DNA of 10,985 nucleotides from contig VBAE01000145.1 of assembly GCA_005882415.1 (NCBI GenBank), positions 1-10,985 of the forward strand. The letters are read 5' to 3'. A program made the position numbers and the translations under genes. The DNA is from Alphaproteobacteria bacterium. GTDB lineage: Bacteria > Pseudomonadota > Alphaproteobacteria > Sphingomonadales > Sphingomonadaceae. This document shows positions 1 through 5,106 of the stretch, piece by piece; position 1 is the stretch's first letter; the number at the start of each line of letters is the position of its first letter. The notes beneath the pieces were generated by a model that saw only the letters and a program-made list of their open reading frames with translations, had not been told where the DNA came from and searched no databases.

Positions 1-27
1 CGTCACGAAGAAGTGGGTGACCTGGAC

Positions 28-44
28 GGTCCCATTTAAGGACC
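28..44. promoter_or_regulatory. 17-bp palindromic operator-like site, copy 1
   Basis: Seen: on the + strand GGTCC-N7-GGACC with an A/T-rich centre. Read on the - strand it is GGTCCTTAAATGGGACC, matching 15 of 17 bases of the second copy at 349-365. It lies just beyond the stop codon of the small XRE regulator gene. Inference: a binding site for that dimeric regulator, perhaps controlling a leftward gene outside the window. No convincing -35 was found for this copy. Confidence 0.5.
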
Positions 45-59
45 AGCTGCAATTGGATA

Positions 60-308
60 TTAGCGGGGCGTGGGGACGCGCAGGGGTGGGGGTACGACCG
101 CTCCTGAATCTGCGCCCTGGTCGAGGAACCGCACCCCCGCCGCCTCATAGGCTCTGCGCACCGCTGCGATCAGCTCCGGCTTCACATCACGGTGGTAGCG
201 TTCGAAGCGCAGCACTGTGCGGCGGCTGACGCCGGCCGCGACGGCGGCGTCCTCGAGGGACCATTCCAGCGCCGCCCGCGCCATCCGCGACTGTTCGGGC
301 CGAAGCAT
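60..308 (-). CDS. Small XRE/Cro-type helix-turn-helix transcriptional regulator
   Basis: An 82-residue protein that is nearly all one DNA-binding domain. The helix-turn-helix is seen at about residues 16-37, WSLEDAAVAAGVSRRTVLRF, followed by a short helix (ELIAAVRRAYEAAGVRF) typical of very short XRE proteins in alphaproteobacteria. The C-terminal tail (66-82) is low-complexity and proline-rich. The ATG at 308 was chosen because MLRPEQSRMARAAL looks like the usual N-terminus of the family. Its ribosome site is weak (GGA about 9 nt upstream), and Met9 is a possible alternative. The gene is divergent from the 388-879 gene, and a 17-bp palindrome occurs at each end of it, suggesting autoregulation or control of the divergent promoter. 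The family is confident; the target and signal are unknown. Confidence 0.75.
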   Translation of the reverse strand: MLRPEQSRMARAALEWSLEDAAVAAGVSRRTVLRFERYHRDVKPELIAAVRRAYEAAGVRFLDQGADSGAVVPPPLRVPTPR

Positions 309-331
309 GGGAACGTCCAGAACAAACCCCC

Positions 332-360
332 TTGACCACCGCCTGCACGGTCCCTAAAAG
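332..360 (+). promoter_or_regulatory. Candidate sigma70-type promoter for the 388 gene
   Basis: Seen: -35 TTGACC (332-337), a 17-nt spacer, and -10 TAAAAG (355-360), followed by AAGGAG (372-377) ahead of the ATG at 388. The -10 hexamer forms the centre of the second palindrome, so a protein bound there would block RNA polymerase. Inferred start of transcription is about 366-368. Confidence 0.45.
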
Positions 361-365
361 GGACC
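349..365. promoter_or_regulatory. 17-bp palindromic operator-like site, copy 2, over the -10
   Basis: Seen: GGTCCCTAAAAGGGACC, perfect 6-bp arms around TAAAA. It sits in the 79-bp divergent gap between the XRE regulator and the 388 gene and covers the candidate -10. Its resemblance to copy 1 (28-44) in sequence and spacing suggests a repressor operator. That the binder is the XRE protein next to it is inference. Confidence 0.55.
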
Positions 366-387
366 GACCAAAAGGAGACCCTCAGGC

Positions 388-879
388 ATGGCGCCGACGA
401 GGCATAACCTGACGCGCCGGGCGTTGCTAGGCGCGGGTGTCGGCGTTTGGCTCGGGGACCGCCGCTTGCGGGCTGTGCCGCCTGCCGCTGGTCTTCCCGC
501 TGCCGCTGCATTTCTCGCGGCGCCTCCTCCGCCTCGTGGCGGGGAAAGTCGGCGAGCGACAGTCGCCTGGACCCGCGCCCTCGCCGTCTACCGCCGCGCC
601 GAAGCACGCCTTGCCGCCCTTCGCCGCCAGATCGGCGCTTTGCCGCCGGAAGGCCGCGCCTTTCCCGCTTCCGAGCCGCTCGAGGATCGCTTCGACGATC
701 TCGAATGCGCCCGCCTCGCATCCCTGCGCCGGCTGCTCCGCCTGCCCGCGCCGAACCTCCCCGCGCTCGCCCTCAAGATCGCGCTGACCGTGGACGACCA
801 GGCATGGGAGCTCAGCGGTGCCGAGTCCTTCCTCGCCACCCTCAAGGGCGACGCGCACCGGCTCTGCCATGGCGGTTGA
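388..879 (+). CDS. Conserved hypothetical protein with Tat-like N-terminus
   Basis: A 163-residue protein. The N-terminus has twin arginines before a hydrophobic stretch (TRRALLGAGV, residues 9-18), resembling a Tat or Sec export signal. Residues from about 45 carry an APPPPRGGESRRAT segment, then alpha-helical Arg/Ala/Leu-rich sequence ending ALKIALTVDDQAWELSGAESF. The style resembles a sphingomonad-specific hypothetical family; no function is known to me. AAGGAG lies 10 nt before the ATG. It overlaps the next gene by 11 nt, implying translational coupling. Odd: between about 437 and 515 the neighbouring frame has the better GC third positions and reads like a signal-peptide end (LPLVFPLPLHF), suggesting two compensating frameshifts, so residues about 17-43 may not be the ancestral sequence. 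Confidence 0.6.
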   Translation: MAPTRHNLTRRALLGAGVGVWLGDRRLRAVPPAAGLPAAAAFLAAPPPPRGGESRRATVAWTRALAVYRRAEARLAALRRQIGALPPEGRAFPASEPLEDRFDDLECARLASLRRLLRLPAPNLPALALKIALTVDDQAWELSGAESFLATLKGDAHRLCHGG

Positions 880-1060
880 TTACATCTGCGACACCTGCGG
901 CGGGAGCGAGGTCAGCCGCGACGCCTGGGCGGCATGGGACACCGAACAGCAGTTATGGGTGCTCGGCGCCGCCTTCGACTATGCCTATTGCCACGACTGC
1001 GATGAGGAAACGAACCTCGTGGAGGTCGATCTCCAGACCCGCGAGCCGACGGCTGGCTAG
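869..1060 (+). CDS. Small zinc-ribbon-like conserved hypothetical protein
   Basis: A 63-residue acidic protein, MAVDYICDTCGGSEVSRDAW and onward. Two CxxC pairs are visible (CDTC at residues 7-10 and CHDC at 41-44), as in a minimal zinc ribbon. The ATG at 869 was preferred over the in-frame ATG at 818 because the upstream part is Ser/Thr/Arg-rich sequence inside the preceding gene, and the 11-nt overlap with that gene fits translational coupling. Its stop shares the CTAG at 1057-1060 with the convergent nuclease gene. The family resembles short sphingomonad proteins. Zinc binding is inferred from the cysteines and the role is unknown. Confidence 0.7.
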   Translation: MAVDYICDTCGGSEVSRDAWAAWDTEQQLWVLGAAFDYAYCHDCDEETNLVEVDLQTREPTAG

Positions 1061-1590
1061 CCCTCGCGCTCCGGGTAGAGGAGATCGGCCTCATCCTCTT
1101 CCGGTGAAGGCCGGCTTGCCCGTTTACCGGCAATGACCCCCTCGCTGACGAAGATCAGCCGGTTTGCCGCCGCTTCGAGATCGTAGTGGAACCCCTGCCA
1201 CCCCGCACGCTTGGCGCTGACGCTGAGGGGGGTCCGCTCCTCGAACAGGTCCTCCGACTGCAGATCGGCTGAGAGGTAATAGATCGAGAAGCGGTCCTGC
1301 TTCGGCGTCACCAGCACGAGGAAGAGGGGAAAGTAGATGCCTGCGTTCATGCGTTGCCGCTGCGGCCCCCAGGCGGCTCCGAGCAGCCGCTTCGGCGGGG
1401 TCTTGCCGTCCTTCGACGTCGAGGCTTTCACCTGGGCGAGATAGCCGCAGAAATCGCAGATCACGTCGGCGCATTTGAAATTGGTGGCGAGCCGCTTCAG
1501 CGTCTTCTTCTGCTTGCACTTGGGGCAGGGGCAGTTCTGCACGACGAGCAGTTCGCCCAGTTCCCCCAGTTCCTGCTTTGCCGTCGCCAT
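1057..1590 (-). CDS. Solitary DpnI-like restriction endonuclease catalytic domain
   Basis: A 177-residue protein resembling the N-terminal catalytic domain of DpnI, a PD-(D/E)XK enzyme that cuts methylated DNA. Seen: N-terminal helix with Glu10/Glu13; zinc-finger-like cysteines (CPCPKC at 20-25, Cys40, CDFC at 45-48); then ADVICDFCGYLAQVK. Asp42 and the QVK at 53-55 have the same 11-residue spacing as Asp53 and Glu64-x-Lys66 of DpnI, with Gln in place of Glu. Residues 120-150 (TPLSVSAKRAGWQGFHYDL) match the DpnI PLAPTARRAGWIGCNIDL region. The C-terminal winged-helix methyl-reading domain of DpnI (254 aa) is absent; an acidic tail ends the protein. No methylase lies nearby. The start is ATG 1590; an in-frame upstream ATG at 1641 is possible. 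TACAGT 7 nt before the ATG and no close ribosome site suggest a leaderless message. The fold is fairly sure; activity and target are unknown. Confidence 0.75.
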   Translation of the reverse strand: MATAKQELGELGELLVVQNCPCPKCKQKKTLKRLATNFKCADVICDFCGYLAQVKASTSKDGKTPPKRLLGAAWGPQRQRMNAGIYFPLFLVLVTPKQDRFSIYYLSADLQSEDLFEERTPLSVSAKRAGWQGFHYDLEAAANRLIFVSEGVIAGKRASRPSPEEDEADLLYPEREG

Positions 1591-1692
1591 GCCGGCGACT
1601 GTAAGGCGGGCTCCTCGCGGATCAGCCCGCGAAGAACGCAAGTTCGCCGCTCAACCACTGCGGTTTCCGCAACCCCACCGACCATCCCCCAC

Positions 1693-1722
1693 TTCACCGA
1701 CACCCTCCAGGCCGCCGGGTAA
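1693..1722 (+). repeat. Direct repeat copy of the SnoaL-like gene 3' end (left copy)
   Basis: Seen: identical to 3926-3956 except for one substitution and one missing C. In frame it encodes FTDTLQAAG then TAA; the missing C is what creates the stop. Sequence on either side does not match the SnoaL-like gene. It could be the relic of a second SnoaL-like gene or a duplicated attachment site. Confidence 0.65.
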
Positions 1723-1769
1723 CCGGCGCCGACAAAAAACCATTTTCCTACACCCCTGAAATGGGTATA

Positions 1770-1787
1770 TCTGTTCCGGCTCTGTTC
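1770..1787 (+). repeat. Two TCTGTTC heptamers spaced one helical turn
   Basis: Seen: TCTGTTC at 1770-1776 and again at 1781-1787, 11 bp start to start, between the candidate -10 and the ATG at 1811. Same-face spacing is what a regulator binding direct repeats would need; a chance repeat is also possible. Confidence 0.3.
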
Positions 1788-1810
1788 TCCACTGATTCGG
1801 AAGCCGAGCC

Positions 1811-2611
1811 ATGAACGACCCCTATCCGCGCCCTGCAGGCGGTCCCTCCACCCCCGCCGCGGGCACCCCCAACGCCGCCGCCGCCTCCTATCCCTGGGAC
1901 GAAGACCCGCCGCCCGAGGAGGAATTCGGCCCCGACGGCCGCCGCGTCCGTCACGACGCCTTCACCGCCCGGCGTAAGCACGATTTCCTCAAGGCGCTGG
2001 CCAAAACCGGCGGCCTCGAAGACGCCTGCCGCCTGACCGGCGTCTCGAGCCGCACCGTCTATCGCCACCAGCAGGAGGACCCGGCCTTCCTGCGCAACTG
2101 CACGCTGGCGCTCAGGATCATCGAAACCCCGCTCGAGCTCACCGCCTGGCAGCGCGCGGTCGAGGGCGTCGAGCAGGAGTTCGCCTGCGGAGGCCAGGTC
2201 CATGTCCGCAAGCGTTACGATGCAAACCTGCTGCGCCTCCTCCTCCAGGCCTCCAATCCCAAGAAATACGGCCCCCGCCCCGGCTTCAAGCGCAAGCGCA
2301 TCCTCAAGTTCGAGCGCAAGCAGATGGAGCGCGAGATCCACGCGGAAATCGCCGCCAAGCGCGCGGCGGAGGCGCCTTCGATCGAAGCCGTGACCGCAAA
2401 GATCATCCGCGAAGTGGAGGCCATCAAGCGCCACCGGCAGGCGGGGCAGCTCGCCGCGGGATGGACGAAGAGCCCGGACGGCGAGTGGGTCCCGCCCGGC
2501 TACGCGCCGATCCCCGGCTGGACTCCGCCGCCGGCGCCGGGCGCTTGTGGAGCCACGGACGGGGCGCAGGACTTGGCGCCGGACGGGGAGACCCCCCGCG
2601 ATTCCCTATGA
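1811..2611 (+). CDS. Orphan phage terminase small-subunit-like HTH protein
   Basis: A 266-residue protein. A disordered Pro/Ala-rich N-terminus (1-45) precedes a helix-turn-helix at about 56-90 (KHDFLKALAKTGGLEDAC, then RLTGVSSRTVYRHQQEDPAF). Next is a central segment (105-160) with AWQRAVEGVEQEFACGGQV and RYDANLLRLLLQASNPKKYG. This layout is typical of terminase small-subunit-like proteins scattered in sphingomonad chromosomes. A highly charged helix (160-212), probably coiled, and a Trp/Pro-rich tail (217-245) follow. Start ATG 1811 has GGAAG about 8 nt upstream. No large terminase, portal or capsid gene is in the window, so packaging is unlikely; a domesticated DNA-binding protein is equally possible. 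It converges on the 2686-3081 gene through a hairpin. Confidence 0.6.
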   Translation: MNDPYPRPAGGPSTPAAGTPNAAAASYPWDEDPPPEEEFGPDGRRVRHDAFTARRKHDFLKALAKTGGLEDACRLTGVSSRTVYRHQQEDPAFLRNCTLALRIIETPLELTAWQRAVEGVEQEFACGGQVHVRKRYDANLLRLLLQASNPKKYGPRPGFKRKRILKFERKQMEREIHAEIAAKRAAEAPSIEAVTAKIIREVEAIKRHRQAGQLAAGWTKSPDGEWVPPGYAPIPGWTPPPAPGACGATDGAQDLAPDGETPRDSL

Positions 2612-2654
2612 CTTTCACGACTTTCCCGCCATTCGCGCCGCTAGGACACCAACC

Positions 2655-2680
2655 CCGCCGCAGCCCCCCCACTGCGGCGG
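2655..2680. terminator. Bidirectional hairpin between convergent genes
   Basis: Seen: perfect 9-bp arms CCGCCGCAG (2655-2663) and CTGCGGCGG (2672-2680) with an 8-nt C-rich loop, between the stops at 2611 (+) and 2686 (-). No T-run follows on either side, so it is terminator-like rather than a textbook intrinsic terminator. Confidence 0.5.
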
Positions 2681-2685
2681 AGCAT

Positions 2686-3081
2686 TCAGTGCCAGACCAC
2701 GGGAGTCGCCGCGTCCGGCTTGGCGACGATCTGCCAGGCGTCGCGGTAGAGGACGGTGCCCGGGCGGCGGGTCGCGACCTTGCGGACGGGCACGCCGCAC
2801 TCGCCGATCAGGGCGGCGAGGCCGAAGGCGCGGGCGATCGGCTCGCGCGCGTCGTCGACGAACCAGCAGATGCCGTCCGAAAGCCAGCGCCCGCGCGACT
2901 TCACCTTGAAGCGGCGCGGCACCGGCAGATGCGCCTCGAACCAGCGGATCTCCACCCACAGGGCCTCGCGAAGCACCTCCGGCACGTCGGCGTCGCGCGC
3001 GAAATAATAAGCCGGGCCGAACAGGCCGCAATCGGCGCCGCGCGGCAGCCGCCACCACGGCGTCAGGAAACGAACATACAT
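2686..3081 (-). CDS. Conserved hypothetical protein (MYVRF...VAKPDAATPVVW type)
   Basis: A 131-residue protein rich in Trp, Arg and Pro, with no signal peptide or membrane segment. Visible blocks are MYVRFLTPWWRLPRGADCGL (1-20), a helical stretch VPEVLREALWVEIRWFEAHL (33-52), GICWFVDDAREPIARAFGLA (70-89) and LYRDAWQIVAKPDAATP (111-127). I associate this pattern with a family widespread in sphingomonads and often near phage-like or accessory genes, but I know no function. The start is firm: GGGGAGG ends 6 nt before the ATG at 3081. It runs in the same direction as the broken SEC-C gene 119 bp upstream, so the two may have been co-transcribed. Confidence 0.7.
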   Translation of the reverse strand: MYVRFLTPWWRLPRGADCGLFGPAYYFARDADVPEVLREALWVEIRWFEAHLPVPRRFKVKSRGRWLSDGICWFVDDAREPIARAFGLAALIGECGVPVRKVATRRPGTVLYRDAWQIVAKPDAATPVVWH

Positions 3082-3200
3082 GACGAGCCTCCCCGCCGGG
3101 ACGCCCCGGCGAGCTCTCAGATCTGGCTGGATGGGTGGCGGAGTTTCGCGCCGGCAAGGGCCCGGGGGAGGGCGATCAGTCGCGCCAATAATCCGCCCGC

Positions 3201-3424
3201 TCAGACCCGTCGAAACCGGCCTTTGCTAAGGCAGCAGCGCTTGAAAGCTTTTCCCGGAATTGCACGGACAAGGGTCGCGGCGGCCGAGTTTCTCGACCAG
3301 CTCCTTTTCGCCCCCGCGAACGGAGCGCAGGCCCCGCTTCACCCGCGTTTCGGACGGGTAACCCTTACGACGCTTGGAAATGACCTCGAAAGCCTGGGAG
3401 GTCGTCGCGATCGAAAGTCTTCAT
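3201..3424 (-). pseudogene. SEC-C motif protein gene disrupted by two +1 frameshifts
   Basis: Seen: an AGGAGG ribosome site 6 nt before ATG 3424 opens a frame reading MKTFDRDD that stops after 19 codons. The next frame continues convincingly (AFEVISKRRKGYPSETRVKR, then EKELVEKLGRRDPCPCNSGK), and the third frame completes KAFKRCCLSKGRFRRV and a TGA at 3201. Removing one base of the GGG at 3396-3398 and one T of the TTTT at 3249-3252 (+ strand) restores a 73-codon gene. The end is a SEC-C zinc-binding motif, PCPCNSGKAFKRCC, known from the SecA C-terminus and many small proteins. Both lesions are single extra bases in short homopolymers, so recent decay or sequencing error both fit. The role of the intact protein is unknown. 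Confidence 0.7.
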
Positions 3425-3529
3425 GTCGGCCTCCTCTGGGCTGGTCGTCGAACGGGGAGGGCGCCACTAGCCGCAGGGGCGACCCGAGTAAAGCCCCCGC
3501 CGCTCACTCTCCCGCCGAGCCCGGCCCCC

Positions 3530-3538
3530 TGCTACACT
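3530..3538 (+). promoter_or_regulatory. Candidate extended -10 for the SnoaL-like gene
   Basis: Seen: TGCTACACT, i.e. TG-N-TACACT, 27 nt upstream of the ATG at 3566 and ahead of its GGGAGGG ribosome site. No good -35 is present, which an extended -10 can tolerate. Weak evidence. Confidence 0.3.
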
Positions 3539-3565
3539 CCCCCCACACAGGGAGGGACCACACTC

Positions 3566-3970
3566 ATGCCGCAGGACAATGTCGCCACCATCCGAAGCCT
3601 CTACGCCGCCTTCGCCGCCGGCGACGTTCCGGCCGTGCTCGCCCTGATGGCGGAGGACATCGTCTGGAACGAGGCGGAGAATTTTCCCTATGCGGACGGC
3701 AACCCCTATGTGGGCCCGCAGGCGGTGCTCGAGGGCGTGTTCGCGCGGCTCGGCGGCGAGTGGGACGGGTTCGCGGCGGTCCCCGAGGAGTATCTGGACG
3801 CGGGCGAGACGGTCGTCGTCCTCGGCCGTTACCGCGGCACCTTCAAGGCCACCGGGCGTGCGCTCGATGCCGAGCTGGCCCATGTCTGGCGCCTCCGGGA
3901 CGGCAAGGCCGCCGCCTTCCGCCAGTTCACCGACACCCTCCAAGCCGCCCGGGTAATGGGCAGGGACTAG
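3566..3970 (+). CDS. SnoaL/NTF2-like (ketosteroid-isomerase-like) protein
   Basis: A 134-residue single-domain protein of the usual length for the SnoaL-like NTF2 superfamily. Seen: helical N-terminus NVATIRSLYAAFAAGDVPAV (5-24), then ALMAEDIVWNEAENFPYADG (25-44), YVGPQAVLEGVF, and beta strands ETVVVLGRYRGTFKATGRAL, ELAHVWRLRDGKAAAFRQFT and DTLQAAR at the end. Members hold small hydrophobic ligands in a cone-shaped pocket and act as isomerases, cyclases, dehydratases or binding proteins; the substrate cannot be told here. ATG 3566 was chosen over upstream in-frame starts because GGGAGGG (3550-3556) precedes it and homology-like sequence begins there. It converges on the lipase gene 23 bp away. 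The last codons occur as a near-exact copy at 1693-1722. Confidence 0.85.
   Translation: MPQDNVATIRSLYAAFAAGDVPAVLALMAEDIVWNEAENFPYADGNPYVGPQAVLEGVFARLGGEWDGFAAVPEEYLDAGETVVVLGRYRGTFKATGRALDAELAHVWRLRDGKAAAFRQFTDTLQAARVMGRD
3926..3956 (+). repeat. Direct repeat in the SnoaL-like gene 3' end (right copy)
   Basis: Seen: 31 bp inside the SnoaL-like gene (encoding FTDTLQAAR and V) matching 1693-1722 at 29 of 31 aligned positions. The pair brackets about 2.2 kb with the terminase-like, hypothetical and broken SEC-C genes. Confidence 0.65.
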
Positions 3971-3973
3971 TCC

Positions 3974-3994
3974 GGGAGCGGCCCCTGCCGCCCC
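3974..3994. terminator. Hairpin between SnoaL-like and lipase genes
   Basis: Seen: GGG-a-GCGGC (3974-3982), loop CCCT, GCCGC-CCC (3987-3994), an 8-bp stem with one bulged base, filling the 23-bp convergent gap. No T-run. It would act in either direction if at all. Confidence 0.4.
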
Positions 3995-4884
3995 TACACG
4001 TGCCTGCACCCGCCCTCGCCGTCGCAGATGAGAGCGTCATAGCCCGATCCCCGCGCGATGCTGTGGGCGGAGGCCAAGAGGGGCATGTAGCCGCTCCTCG
4101 TCCCCCCGAAGCCGGGCCAGCCCGCGTAGCGGCGCACCGCCTGCCACGCTTCGCCGACCCCGGTCCGGGCCGGCACCCGGTCTCCCACCGGGACATAATT
4201 GTTGTCGCGAAGGTCCGGCCAGGCGATCCGCGCCAGCCCTTTGGCCCAGCCGGGCGTGTCGGCCCCGAAGGGGACGAGCGGCACCGCGTCGAGCGCCGAT
4301 TCGTAGCGCGTGCAATCGATCCCGCCATGGGTGCGCATCACGGTCCGGAAATCCTCATTCCCCGCCCGGGCCGCGGCGACGGTGACCACCCGAATCGGCG
4401 TCTCGATCCCCGGCAGCGACAGCGCCCGCCACGCGGCGAGATTGGCGAGCGCGCCGCCCTTGCTGTGGCCGGTGATGAACAGCCGGTTGGGCCCGCCCGG
4501 CCTGACCAGCCCCGCCACCGCCGCCTCGATCTTCGGCCAGAGCTGGTCGACCGAATGGGCGAAGCCCTTATGGACCCGGCCCGGGTAAAGGCTGTTCTCG
4601 CGCGAGATCAGCTCGACATTGTTGAGCCAGTCCAGAACCACTTCGAGGCTGCCATGGCTGTCGCTGGTGAAGGGCGGCAGCGTCCCGCGGAACGCGATCA
4701 CGATCCCCTCCGCGATCCGGCCGACCAGCGCGCAATCGATATTGCCGGGGCCGTGCGGGCTGACGGCGGTGAAGATAGCCGGCCCCTCGGTCCACCCGAC
4801 CTTGCGGCCCCCGTCCGGCGCCTCGGGCCGATATGCCTGGTCGCAGGCGAACAACAGGCGCCTCTTGATGCAGCTGTCCGGCAT
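3994..4884 (-). CDS. Class 3 (fungal-type) lipase family protein
   Basis: A 296-residue alpha/beta-hydrolase of the lipase 3 family, expected to hydrolyse acylglycerol or other ester bonds. Seen: oxyanion segment IAFRGT (63-68); nucleophile elbow ITGHSKGGALANLAAW with Ser141; RVVTVAAARAGNEDF (165-179), the strand where this family usually reads FGxPRVG; acid residue in SALDAVPLVPFG (Asp199); and probable His274 in ASAHSIARGSGY. All three triad residues are in the family order and roughly the expected spacing. No obvious signal peptide is seen, so location is uncertain. ATG 4884 was chosen because a GGGGGGAAG run lies just upstream; an upstream in-frame ATG (4911) lacks this. It is divergent from the 5107 secreted protein across 222 bp. 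Confidence 0.85.
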   Translation of the reverse strand: MPDSCIKRRLLFACDQAYRPEAPDGGRKVGWTEGPAIFTAVSPHGPGNIDCALVGRIAEGIVIAFRGTLPPFTSDSHGSLEVVLDWLNNVELISRENSLYPGRVHKGFAHSVDQLWPKIEAAVAGLVRPGGPNRLFITGHSKGGALANLAAWRALSLPGIETPIRVVTVAAARAGNEDFRTVMRTHGGIDCTRYESALDAVPLVPFGADTPGWAKGLARIAWPDLRDNNYVPVGDRVPARTGVGEAWQAVRRYAGWPGFGGTRSGYMPLLASAHSIARGSGYDALICDGEGGCRHV

Positions 4885-5106
4885 GATCTTCCCCCCTCTG
4901 TCCCGCTGCATCCTACGCCCGTTCGCGCCGCTCGGGAAAGGGACCGCTGCGGTCCATCAGGCGCTTCTCGCCGCCGACCCGCACGGCCGTTACTTCCAGA
5001 CCCACATCCGGGACCGCCATCGCTTCCGCAAAGGCTGATACCCCATGTGGAGGAACAGGCCGAAACCGTGCGGAACCAGGCCTCGGCATCTGCTAGCCTG
5101 CGTTCC
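4885..5106. other. 222-bp divergent intergenic region
   Basis: Between the starts of the lipase (-) and the secreted protein (+). From about 4935 to 5038 one + strand frame has strongly GC-biased third positions and ends AADPHGRYFQTHIRDRHRFR-KG-stop, which reads like the tail of a protein; it may be a gene remnant. An inverted repeat GGACC-gctgc-GGTCC lies near 4938-4953. TGCTAGCCT at 5091-5099 is a candidate extended -10 just before ATG 5107. Confidence 0.35.
5091..5099 (+). promoter_or_regulatory. Candidate -10, possibly giving a leaderless message
   Basis: Seen: TGC-TAGCCT with the hexamer ending 7 nt before ATG 5107 and no Shine-Dalgarno sequence. That spacing would place the transcript start at or next to the start codon. 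The -35 is weak. Confidence 0.3.

Larger units (their letters stand above)
1591..1810. other. 220-bp intergenic region with a gene remnant and promoter
   Basis: Lies between the divergent starts of the nuclease gene and the terminase-like gene. It holds a 30-bp copy of the end of the SnoaL-like gene (1693-1722), an A/T-rich stretch from about 1733, a candidate promoter TTTTCC-N17-TATATC (about 1744-1772) and two TCTGTTC heptamers 11 bp apart. Nothing else coding is evident. Confidence 0.5.

Noticed and set aside
1..59. Possible end of a gene entering from the left edge
   Set aside because: One frame stops at about 37-39 and another stays open, but the piece is too short to judge; only the palindrome is supported here.
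182..721. 179-codon - strand frame opposite the 388 gene
   Set aside because: Basic low-complexity sequence, overlaps the XRE gene in another frame; the + strand gene has promoter, ribosome site and export-like N-terminus.
4938..4953. GGACC-gctgc-GGTCC inverted repeat
   Set aside because: It has the opposite arm order and different spacing to the GGTCC-N7-GGACC operators at the left end, so it is not a third copy.
4913..5020. 35-codon - strand small ORF before the lipase gene
   Set aside because: Acceptable start but no recognisable features, and the opposite strand has the better codon bias; not supported as a gene.
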